Below are positions 46,522 through 56,157 of a stretch of 64,000 nt of DNA, piece by piece. Location of the stretch: NCBI GenBank assembly GCA_038049695.1, contig CP142460.1, forward strand, positions 35,746,001-35,810,000, in the 5' to 3' direction. The notes under the pieces are model-generated. The model was not told the DNA's origin and ran no database searches. It saw nothing but the letters and a program-made list of their open reading frames with translations. Both the position numbers and the translations under genes were made by a program. This DNA comes from Cinnamomum chago. Its lineage: Eukaryota; Streptophyta; Magnoliopsida; Laurales; Lauraceae. Each line of letters opens with the position of its first letter. Position 1 is the stretch's first letter.

Positions 46522-47661
46522 ATCTGGGCTTTAACTTAGGGCTCGTTTTGCACACTATGGTTATATTTTGAAGTATAGTAGGAGGTTTGTTCAGTAAGTA
46601 AACACCGAGGGAATTCCTTTATAAACCTCGGTACACAATTCGTGTCCCAATTATTGAAGATCTTCAGAGGTACCAAATTTATTAAAATTATAAACCGATA
46701 TTGAGGTACTAAATGTGTAATGAGGTAGTTCTCGGTGAGCTAATCAACTACTATATATCATCTCGTTCCATGTTAGCAGATTTATACATGTATTCTCATA
46801 AATCACTTTGAAATGGATTTGAGTGGTTCGCCACGTTTGAAAATATCGATAAGACTACTCGTTTCATTTGTTCGCTATTGTTCATTTGTTACTGTTCAGA
46901 GTAGTTATTTATGTCGATGAAAATGCATTGAAATGATTTGATATATTGATTTAAATTTTTGAACGGCACCACTAAGCTTAGGTTACCTTGTTGGGCTGAT
47001 CACCCAGCTTGGGATCTTTAAATTATCTACAAACTGCAGTTTGGACTCTATTTGCTCCGGCCATGGCAACGGTTCTGTATTCCGGTCCCACGGGTAGTGG
47101 CAACGGTTTCTGTCTGTCTGTTTCGGCCATTTCATGTGGCAACGGTTATTCGTTTGCGTGCTCTTGTTACTTCGGTAATAGGAAAATATAGCTAAATGTG
47201 GTTTGCTAATATTTTGTTTATGTGTCAGTTAGTTCGAAATATTTAAATTTTGAAATTCTTTTATTTGTACATAAATGGTTAATTTGATTTATTCTTTAAA
47301 TATGTTTTGTCTTAACTGCATTTTTATGATTTTAAACATGACATTTATAAAATTTGTATATCTTATCTGTTTATTTCACTTGCCAGACTATCGTGTCTGA
47401 TATTTTCTGTTTGGTGTCAGATGTCGGATCCACAACCATTGAAGCAGAGCGCGCGGAGGAGACAATAGGGCCTCCGGTGGAGCATGAGTGGCAGCCTAAT
47501 GATGTCATGTAGACGTCATGTTGGGTCTGGAGTTCGATAACATCTTTTGGGGAATGACTTTTATTTTGGGAACTTTATTTATGGCCTCTGTTGGCCTTAT
47601 TGGGTTGTAAATCTTAATATCCTTTTGTGATCCTCACAACTTTAACTAACTTTGGGTTATG

Positions 47662-47664
<3 letters not shown>

Positions 47665-47694
<30 letters not shown>
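47665..47694. repeat. (AT)15 microsatellite
   Basis: Uninterrupted AT dinucleotides in LTR F. Confidence 0.95.
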
Positions 47695-47696
<2 letters not shown>

Positions 47697-47940
47697 CTCC
47701 TTTTGATATAAAATTTGTGCAATTAACTTGTGTTTCATTTGATTTTATTTTGCTACACGATTCCGCATATTATTATCTGTTATGAAATTGCTTGATAGGT
47801 TGTGATGGATCGTCTGGAATCCTCACCGCGGAATCCTGTGGGGAAATATTAGCCCGTGCGGGAGGAATTTTCTGACAGGTCGCGCCACGTCCCCCGGATT
47901 AAGGACTTGATTATCAGGGCCTCGGTCCGGGGGCGTGACA

Positions 47941-48515
47941 AGTAGTTCCTCACAATATTTTGTGTGTCCGCTTGTTTTTTGTTTATGTGTCAGCACTACT
48001 AAGCTTGGGCAACCTTGTCGACTTGATCCACCAAGGTCCTTAATAACTTCCGCCAGTTGCAGTCTGGGTTTTGTTCTGTTCTGCTACCCGGTTCCGCTGC
48101 CGTGAATTTGTGTAGTTATATGTATATATATATATTTAGTTGGCTCTCATCACTTCGCATGTCTGAGACCAACATCTCTATTCTGCTCTGTCACTTTGGT
48201 GATGGAGGATTTTGCCGGTGTGGTTACCATCTGTCCTCATGATTATGGCTCCCCTGAAGAAGGGTGTTTAGTAGGGTTCGTATATGGACTGGGTTTGCAA
48301 TGTAAGGAATACATGATCTGTCAAGCATCCGTGTTTTACACACGTTTTCAATGAAGACATGTTTTGTCAGATATCCATGTTTTACGCAGGTTTTAAATAT
48401 ATGCAGCTTTTGATCAAATAACATGATTTATCACATGTTTTGTTTTCCAATATATTTATTATCCATCTCAGTCACTTGTCAGACCGTCGTGTCTGACCCA
48501 CTATTTTGGTACTTG
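47941..48515 (+). repeat. D-like LTR fragment
   Basis: Non-coding. Modules are in the same order as D2: ACTAAGCTTGG, CTTGATCCACC, CCGCCAGTTGCAGT, TGAGACCAACAT, CACTTTGGTGATGGAGGA, TGTTTTGTCAGATATCCATG, and TCAGACCGTCGTGTCTGACC. Both LTR termini are missing, and element I starts at 48516. Confidence 0.7.
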
Positions 48516-49826
48516 TTGACACAAAAAATGTCACTTTGCCTCTTCGACATCAAAAGCTACATGAAGTTGCACCCTACCACAAACGGGCAATGCTACTTCA
48601 AGCATCAAATCTTGTCAGAACCAAACAAAAACTGCAAGATTCTTCAATATAGCCAAAAGAAGGGCACACCTGAAGTTTCGGGCCATTTCAACATCATTTG
48701 GCCTAATTCACTCATCCAGCAGTTGAACAGGTGCCCCTGACGGCGACAGCATCGAAGGTATCAGATCTTCAATCAGAGCCTATTGATGGTTTCAAAATAC
48801 CTCCAAAAGGCTCCAGTTCAAGTTTTAAGTCAAACCGACAACGTTTGACCCCACATCAACCCTTGAACAACAAAATCAAGCCTCTCGGCGGCGAGAATTA
48901 CCGAGGCCATCACTCATCAAACAAAGCACATGGGTGATTTCAAAAGGCTTCCAAAGGGCTATATGTCAAATTTCATGTCATTTTGACAACATTTGACCGG
49001 ACTTTGACTCTCGGCAGTCAAATCAGGCCTCCCAGCGGCAGAGCTCCCCGGGACCATGACTTCCAAATCGAAGCTAATGGATCGTCTCAAAATGACTCCG
49101 ATAGACTCCCTGTTAAATTTCAAGTCAATCAGACATCGGTTGACTACACATCAAAACACGACATCTTCCTCGCGACAAAATCAAGTCTACTAGCGACGGG
49201 ACCCCACACGGCTTAAAAATCAAACAAAGGGCTATGGTTGGTCTTATCCATTGGTTAGCGGGCTACACGTTAAATTTCAAGTCGTTCCAACATCGTTTGA
49301 CCTAGTTTTGACTTCTTGCGGAAAATCGGCGACAAAGTCTTCGCCCTTTCCAGAAAATAAGAAACTTTGTACTCCGATTTGCATAGCTTCTCATCAAGTT
49401 TTCTTCAAGAGAATCAATCCAATAAATGAGGAAAAATGCCAAGAAAAATACAGGAGAAAAAAGAATCAGAAAAGACTGAGAAACGACCAAAAAAGGGAAA
49501 AATCCCCATGGTTGCCAGATTTCCGCCGAAAGGGCCATTTTCCGACCCTTTTCGTGTTTCGAGATTTTCGGCCCCTGTGGATTTCCAAAATCCAATTTTT
49601 GAGGCTCGCAATCAACTGATATTCGTCAACATCACGAATCGGCCGTCAAGAGCAGCATATCATCATTAATCGCTTCCAAATCGCCAATCGACCAACCAAG
49701 AAAGCGCATTTTCTGCCCGATCGATCGAGAAATCGACAAGACAGATGGTACCGGCCTATTGATAGCAATCGGTATCTGAAGTTGCATTGCCAACCGACAT
49801 CAAACAACATGTGGATCACCCGGCGA

Positions 49827-51399
49827 TGTTAGGAATTTTGTGCATTGCAATTTGATGGATGCATTATCATTGTAGCATCATTTGAATTTACATACATGCA
49901 TTGATTTAGAAAAACTTGAAATCTTGATTTCTACATGCATTGTTTTTAAGACTAGTAAAAATATTGATTTATGCATGTTTTGTTTTTTTAACTTGGATGC
50001 ATTTTAATTTGAAAATAAGTTTTATGAATCAAGCAAGCCTATGAGTTTTAAATCTTTCAAACCATTTTAGGCCTTTTATGTTTCATGTTTTTTAAACCTC
50101 TTAGTTTGATTTAAAACATGATTCCAAGCTTGATTCAGTGGCCCAAAAGTCCCCATATAAAAATACTTTGAAAAATGCAAGTTTAGGGGATTTTGGTCCC
50201 AGGCCCGGGTCGACCCACAGTGTGGCCGGTCAATCGGCTCGATCGGGGCAAAGAGCCGTTGGCTCTTCCAACGGTCATTTTTCTGACCGTTTGTAGCCAC
50301 GTCGATCGGGCTCTGTACCAGGTCGACCGGGCACTCGCAGAAACCCACTTTTTGGATATAAAAGGAAGTTCATTCCTTTACCAAAGTTGGAGATTTTCAA
50401 GACTCTTTTGAGGTGTTTTGAGACAAAGAAAAGGGGATGAACTAAGAGAGACCAAGGGGTCATTTGGAGAGCTAAAGCTTGGATTAATGAAGTTAATTCT
50501 CTAAGTAAGCTTTACCTTTCTTAATCATATGTTATATGCTTTGTTTAAATTATTGGTAAATGAATTTTAGCGTTATAACTATGATGTGTTGAATCCATTC
50601 TTTTCTTAATCTTTGATCTAATTAAGATTGGATTCTTCACTTTGATTTCAAACCAAGTTTTGTTTTAAAATCTTCATTAATCATGCTTAGCCTAAATCTT
50701 TGATTTCTTTTATAGCATGATTCATTTTCTTGGTTGAATCTTTATTTGTTGTTTTCATTCATTTAAACCTTAGTCAAATTTGTTTAGTTTTGAAAACAAC
50801 ATTGTATATGCATCACATGTTTTAAGTTAGTCATTTTCATACAACTTGTGAGTGTTTGATTTTCATATCATTAACAAGTTGATATTCATACATGTGATTT
50901 GCATTAAACTTCAATCAAATCTTTTATGTGCCTTAAACTTTGAAATGCTTTAAGCATATATTAATTGAGTTTTGTTTTTAACTTGATTGAAGTTATCACA
51001 CACACACATCATGAGCATACATCTTTGCATTCATTTAGTGTTTGTGTGAGTTAGTTTTTCACCTTCATATCCGCCTATTTTAGAGGCAAATATATTGAGC
51101 TTAAATTGTATCTCTTTGAGTGTTTTTGTAGACACTTCTTTAAGAGAAATCTTTTTCTTGTAAAGGTTATTGCTTAGCCTAAGAAAAGCATTGTGTAAAG
51201 GTTATTGCTTAGCCTAGAAAAGCATCTTGTAAAGGTTGTTGTTTAGCCTAGAAAAACAACATTGTAAAGGTTATTGCTTAGCCTATTGAAAAGCATAGAT
51301 AGTGGAAATCCAGTGGGGTGATTAGATCACAAGCCGGTAGTGGATGTAGAACCACTATAAATCTTTGTGTAGCCTAGAAAAACAACATTGTAAAACCAC
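49827..51399 (+). repeat. Copia-type LTR H, 3' end altered
   Basis: Starts TGTTAGGAATTTTG; homologous on the opposite strand to LTR 2323-4071. It has TATA GATATAAAAGG near 50355, palindromes, and a 37-bp array at 51159-51300. Homology ends at CACTATAAATCTTTGTG (about 51369), followed by a short repeat of AGCCTAGAAAAACAACATTG. The last ~200 bases of the LTR are therefore missing or rearranged, and the right limit is uncertain. Confidence 0.7.
50207..50330. repeat. Palindrome and hairpin cluster in LTR H
   Basis: GGTCGACC-type sites near 50208, 50228, 50301 and 50321, partly mutated. AAGAGCC-GTT-GGCTCTT at about 50251-50267 is a perfect hairpin. AACGGTCA (50270-50277) with TGACCGTT (50284-50291) repeats the hairpin found in the other copia LTR, with a different 6-base loop. 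Confidence 0.75.
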
Positions 51400-51683
51400 G
51401 GCAAAATCGCCTTTCACGGCAAACAAAGAAAAATCGCCTCTTATGGTATTTAAAAACCTTGTCACTTTTCTTAAATATATGTGCAATGGAAAGTTAGGAA
51501 AAAAGTTGATTTCCTTTTCTACTTGCAAAGGTGGATCTCCGGATCACCATTTCTAAATTCCAAGTCGAATAGAAAATCTGGCATATCCGTACAAAAATGT
51601 TGATGCTCGCTTTTTTTCCCTCCACTGGCCTTCAGGTAGCCTCAGGACAGAAGAGAAAGAAAAAAAGGCTGGGTCCATCAAGT

Positions 51684-51704
51684 TGGCATACCTGGTGGGA
51701 CTCG
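51684..51704 (+). other. Possible primer-binding site of element I
   Basis: TGGCATACCTGGTGGGAC, continuing TCG, begins with the TGG expected of a tRNA 3'-CCA complement. Its reverse complement fits tRNA 3'-end geometry: a TTCGAGT-like T-loop, 5-base stem, 7-base acceptor strand, discriminator, CCA. I cannot name the tRNA. It lies three bases after a CA that would end the LTR. Confidence 0.45.
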
Positions 51705-51855
51705 TTCATTCGAGAACGTGATGCTTGGATTCGTAGGCTCCTTTTTAGTTGGTGGCCGATATTGGATCTTGCATTTAAAAAAAAAACATGAGGTGGGATT
51801 TTTTCTGAAAATTTCTATCTTTGAATTTATTTCCACTCTTTCTCATTTCAAAAAA

Positions 51856-52620
51856 AAATCTGATTTCTCTTTCTTGGATTCAATTTTGAGAAACTCTGAT
51901 CCTTTTCTCTACGAACTTGATAGCTCACAGAAATGTTTGTAGCTACTGTTCATATTGGGGAATGGGTCATTTTTTTTTCTTTGATGAGTCTGAGTCCAAT
52001 AGGGATTAAAAAAAAAGAGTCTAAATTCAAACTCTTCAAAAAAAAAAAATCAAATTTCTCTCTTTTGGATTCAAATTAGAGAAACTTTGGTTTCTTCATT
52101 TTCGGACAATGGCTAGCGTAAATCGTTTGTAGCCAGCATTTGGATTGGGAGGGGCCATTCGCTCTCTTTGATTGGTCCATTAGAGATCTTCTAAGAAAAG
52201 TTCTCAAAAAAAGAAAAGAAAAAGAAAAGGCCACTAAGGTTACACCAATTGTGTTCTTTGACCAAAGTGCATCTAAGAAAAGCCTTGTCCAGAGTGTGGA
52301 GACAGCTAAACTGTTCGAGGCAATAGTCCTCCAAACGGGTTCATTAAGTAATCCTACCTTTACATGGGGGCTGATCTATCTACTGAGGTTTCATAAGATC
52401 GAATTGGAAACCTATGTGTACTCTTTAAAAAAAAATTAAAAAAAAACCCAAAAAAAAAACTTTTCAAAACAAAAAAAAAAACTTCTGTCATTTCTGAATT
52501 CAGATTTGAGAAATCTTGGTTCATTCCCTTTCGGATGAAAGCTCGCGAAAATCGCTTATAGCTTGCATTCGGACTGGAACACCACTTGCTCTCTTTGATG
52601 AATCCAATTTTGACATTTCA
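51856..52620 (+). repeat. Degenerate tandem repeats in the leader of I
   Basis: Three units start near 51856, 52047 and 52488. Each has TTTCT-TTGGATTCAA-TTGAGAAA, then CGxAAATxGxTTxTAGCT, then GGGGCCA/ACCAC and CTCTTTGATG. Between units 2 and 3 about 240 bases (roughly 52190-52440) are inserted. Part of this (52255-52375) is shared with the leader of E. Confidence 0.7.
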
Positions 52621-53024
52621 AAAAAAAATCCCATCTCGTGTCCATTCCAAGGATGCGATTTGCAACATTTGTGCCTAGCAATGCTAGTATGCCCTTTCGG
52701 GTCTACAGTATTCGCAACCGACACATTTGTATCTCCAACCTTATATCATCTTACTTCGAGTGAGCCTCGCTTCTCATTAATTTGAATTAAGGTTTACAAT
52801 TGCTTCTAGCAGTCACTGGAATGCTTAGTCTGAGCCTCCTATATTTGCGTTTAGAACAATTGTACCCTCTATGACTTTTTGCCTTCTTCACCTCGCTTAG
52901 GCCGGACCATGTTCCCTCGAGCGATTTGAAAAGACAAAACCATAGTTCTTTTCCATTTATGATCACTATATTCTTGTGATTACTAATGGATGTGGTCTTG
53001 TTTCATAAGTTTTCCAAACTAACA

Positions 53025-53660
53025 ATGGCAGCTTCATTGACCATCACCTTTGACGAGAACAAGTACCAGCTCATGCTTCAAGAGAAGCAAAACAAGCGCA
53101 CTCACAAGCGCCCTGCCAACTGCCGAAGAGTCATCTCCCTCGGCAACTCTCAGAACACCGGGTTGACCTCTACTCCCCGGACCATTGTCTTCGGGTCATT
53201 GGGACCATTCTCACTCCTCGCAGAAGAAACTGTATTTGCCAAGAGGCAGAAAATTCCCTCGGGACATGTCGCTACTCCGACACCAAAGGCAACCATCAAA
53301 AAGCCTGACGCTCGTGGCAAACCCACGAAGCCTCAACTTGCAAAGAATCAGGTCTACCCTAAGACTTGGTCCCTAAGACCTTCACCAAAACAAAGGAGGT
53401 CCCGAGCATCTGCAAAGCCAATATACCTGGCCCCTCTAAAAAAGAACCGGTTCTTCCCTCTCTCTTACATGAAAGAGGAGAGGCCTACCCTCCGCCAAAC
53501 AAACAAATCAACCCAGCATGAGTCAGCTTGCTCCTACAAGCCAAAAATCAGATCATGCATCACAAGGCCTCTGCGAGAACCTGCCAAGGCTTGCACTCTT
53601 GCAGTTCGATCCTTTGTCTCAACAGGGGCCGAACTAGAAAAATTCAAAGCCTCATTATGA
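53025..53660 (+). CDS. Unknown basic protein, 211 aa, in the position of a Tat-type extra 5' ORF
   Basis: I do not recognise it. The start at 53025 (MAASLTITFDENKYQ) is preferred because its context AACAATGGC suits plant initiation; an in-frame ATG at 52986 would add 13 residues. The protein is rich in K, R, P, S and T, with patches such as KQNKRTHKRPANCRR, PTPKATIKKPDARGK and SPKQRRSRAS, so it could bind nucleic acid. No zinc finger, no transmembrane segment. GC content is well above the AT-rich flanks. It has no stop over 211 codons in a decayed neighbourhood, which argues for recent coding function. It may instead be a truncated gag-like or accessory retrotransposon protein. Confidence 0.5.
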   Translation: MAASLTITFDENKYQLMLQEKQNKRTHKRPANCRRVISLGNSQNTGLTSTPRTIVFGSLGPFSLLAEETVFAKRQKIPSGHVATPTPKATIKKPDARGKPTKPQLAKNQVYPKTWSLRPSPKQRRSRASAKPIYLAPLKKNRFFPLSYMKEERPTLRQTNKSTQHESACSYKPKIRSCITRPLREPAKACTLAVRSFVSTGAELEKFKASL

Positions 53661-53954
53661 CAGGTAAAGGATCGCGTTTAGATCCTGTCCATGCCTAGCT
53701 TCAAAGAAGACAGGCTCGACTGCTGCGCTTGATAAGTCCACAAAATTGTAGCTTTCATTCATGATTTTATATGCATTTGTGGACTTATTTAGGTTAATTG
53801 CATAGAATTACAGTTAATTTCATGATTTCATGCATTTGAGCATCAAAGTTGGAATCTTAGTCAAATTTAGTCAAAATTCATTACATTGCACGACTTTTGT
53901 GAAATTAGGGATTTTCATCTCATTCATCCCCCAAAAAATTAGTTTTTTTTTTCA
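53661..53954. other. Non-coding stretch with a possible LTR start
   Basis: TGATAAGTCCACAAAATTG (from about 53729) and GCATTTGTGGACTTATTT nearby form an inverted repeat (AAGTCCACAAA/TTTGTGGACTT). Nothing else supportable. Confidence 0.3.
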
Positions 53955-53998
53955 AGCCCCCAGATCGAGGCCCTGATAATCAAGTCCTTAATCCGGGG
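53955..53998 (-). repeat. Fragment of an F-type LTR end
   Basis: Contains GAGGCCCTGATAATCAAG and TCCTTAATCCGGGG, the reverse complement of the end of LTR F (about 47892-47935). It is cut by D3 at 53999. Confidence 0.7.
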
Positions 53999-54639
53999 TG
54001 TCGCGACCCCAAACCGGAACCTCGGGGCGCGAATGGGATTGAGGATAGTTATATTTTCTCTCTCCCAAGATCCGCGTGTGTGAAGACAACACATTTCAAT
54101 ACACTCTGAAATTTTTTTTTTGCGGAAGCTTTTGGGGCGTTGCGACCCGGAGTCCGTGGTCATCGGATTCCGCGTCGTACTCAACCTCTAGCGTATAGCT
54201 ATTATATCAAGAACCATATCAAACTGAGTAAACCATCACAACAAAGTACAGAGTTGACAGTAACAGGATATTACATTCCCATATATGTTCAAGTTACAAT
54301 TATCAATGTACATTAATTAAGAATCCCAAGAAAAGGCTAATAAAGCCATACAATAACAAGTTAATAACCACTACCCCATATATGACATAGCTCCGATGTC
54401 AAGCTCAATGTCTACATGACCTAGCCGACAAAACAACCTGTAAAATATGGCTCCACAGCCAACAAAAGTACTCATCTCGGGACGAAGAAGTCTGGACCGA
54501 GTACCAAAAGTAGTGGGTCAGACACGACCGTCTGGCAGGTGGATGAAAAGATAATAAATATGCTGAGAATTAAAACATATGATAATTCATGTTATTTGAT
54601 CAAATGCTGCATATAATTAAATGGGTGGAAAATCGTGGA

Positions 54640-54910
54640 TCTTTGATAAAACATGTATTCATTTAAAGCATGAGTTAAACATGGAGATCTAACAAAACGT
54701 ATGTTCATTTACATCATCTATAAAAGCATAGATATTTGACAATTGGGTGTTCATCTAAAATGTGTGTAAACATAGAAATCTGGCAAAAAAAATGTTCATT
54801 TGAAACATATGTAAAAGCATGGGTATTTAACAAATCACGTATTCATTTAAAACATGTGTAAACATAGGGATCTAGTAAAACAAGTGTTCATTTGAAACAT
54901 ATGTGTGTAC
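54640..54910 (-). repeat. About 92-bp tandem array in D3 (short version)
   Basis: About three units, fewer than in D1 and D2, of the same sequence type. Confidence 0.7.
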
Positions 54911-55319
54911 AAGGAACGGGAAACAATATAACAATAATTGAATTTACCTTGGAAAATATTAACACCTGTTTAATTAATAACTTTCATAAAAGAAATGAAT
55001 CATTTACCGGAAAACAAATCAGCAATATAAAACATGTAGGGTATCCAAGGAATCGGGAACTAGAAAGATGGCAACCACATGAAGCTAAGTCCTCTATCAC
55101 TAAAGTGACAGAGCAATAACTAGGCACTGATCTCAGTCACTCGAGGTGAGGAGAAATAGTGGATCTCATCAAGACATAAACTATACATGACCACGGTAGC
55201 GAGCCGAGCATCGGGAACCACAGTAGCAATCTGCGGTATCGGGACAAGACCACGGTAATAACCGCGTAGCGGGATCCAAACTGCAGCTGGCGAGACAAGA
55301 GGCACTACACCGTAATAAT

Positions 55320-55712
55320 CAATTAGTAACGGATCTACAGCCGTTACAAAAAATATTAGTAACGGTTATTTTACGTTGACACAACTGCGTCACAAATGAA
55401 AAGTAACAGAAGTTAGTAACACTAAATAACCGTTAGAAATATTACTAACGGTTATGAACTGTGACTGAAATTAATTTCAGCAACACATCTATAATCGTTA
55501 CAATTTATTAGTAACGGTTATTAATTTTGTTCATAGTTTGTTCCCAACGGATAAAACTATTGGTAATTCCCACTTTCTGATGCATATATAACTATTTGGT
55601 CAACCTATTTGTAACGGTTGATATCTGTTACGAAGTATTCTATTTGTAACGGTTGGAGTCCGTTACTAAGTATTATATTTGTAACGGTTTATATCCGTTA
55701 CTAAGTATTTGT
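55320..55712. repeat. Left subterminal TAACGGTT array of the CACTA element
   Basis: About a dozen copies of GTAACGG(TT) or its complement (A)ACCGTTA in about 390 bases, for example near 55326, 55341, 55361, 55425, 55446, 55513, 55612, 55648 and 55681. Confidence 0.85.
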
Positions 55713-56157
55713 TGTTTTAAAAAAAAAACAATGGAATTTCTTGATCAATTTTTTTATTTAACCAAGAATAACAAAGATGGCAAGAATTTGCATTTATTTC
55801 TCTCTTGTTTTCGGATCCTCCATTTTTTTTCATTTCTTTCGCACCTCAGATGAATCCTTGCCAATATCGAGCTTTTGTAACTATGTTCTTCTCCTAAAAC
55901 ATTGCATAAATCCTGGGAAAAACTTCTAGCTTTTGAGGGGGTTGTAAATTTTGTATTTTTATCCTTGCACAGATTTTTTGTATCTTTTACTAGAATATGG
56001 TATTTTCGCCAATGTAAATCTACAGTTTTAAATAAGAACCCATCTTGGGAATAAGCTAATGAATAATGATGTTCTTTAACATTTACATGTATACATGAGA
56101 AGAAGCTATTTATAGATGTTTAGTATGAAATCTAAGAGATGATAATAAGTTAAATAC

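Larger units (their letters stand above)
35715..47940 (+). mobile_element. Ty3/gypsy chromovirus F, decayed, 5' end missing
   Basis: Plus strand: RT/RNaseH remnant 35715-35920, insertion K, pol 43059-44936, PPT 44936-44948, 3' LTR 44949-47940. The 5' LTR, gag and most of RT are absent from the window. The many stops and frameshifts make it the most decayed of the gypsy elements here, as expected for the outermost layer. Confidence 0.85.
44949..47940 (+). repeat. 3' LTR of F (2992 bp)
   Basis: Starts TGTCGGGCCTCGACCC and ends GGTCCGGGGGCGTGACA. It shares short modules with LTRs A and D (CTGCAGTTTGGA, TGCCAGAC...CGTGTCTGA, ATGTAGAC) but is otherwise divergent. It contains a CTCGAG palindrome cluster (46347-46521) and an (AT)15 microsatellite (47665-47694). 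A minus-oriented fragment of the same family lies at 53955-53998. Confidence 0.85.
48516..53728 (+). mobile_element. Tat-like element I: LTR, PBS, repetitive leader, one ORF (partial)
   Basis: Proposed LTR 48516-51680 (starts TGACACAAAAAATGTCAC, ends CCATCA) is interrupted by LTR H. A PBS-like site follows at 51684-51704. The leader (51705-53020) is repetitive, and a 211-aa ORF follows. No gag zinc knuckle, protease or RT is seen before sequence resembling another LTR start (TGATAAGTCCAC near 53729). The layout (long repetitive leader and an ORF before gag) recalls Tat/Ogre elements that carry an extra 5' ORF. The LTR limits are inferred, because the second LTR is not in the window. Confidence 0.45.

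Noticed and set aside
52986..53024. Upstream in-frame ATG as start of the basic ORF
   Set aside because: Poorer context (CTAATGGAT) and adds only 13 residues; 53025 preferred, but 52986 cannot be excluded.
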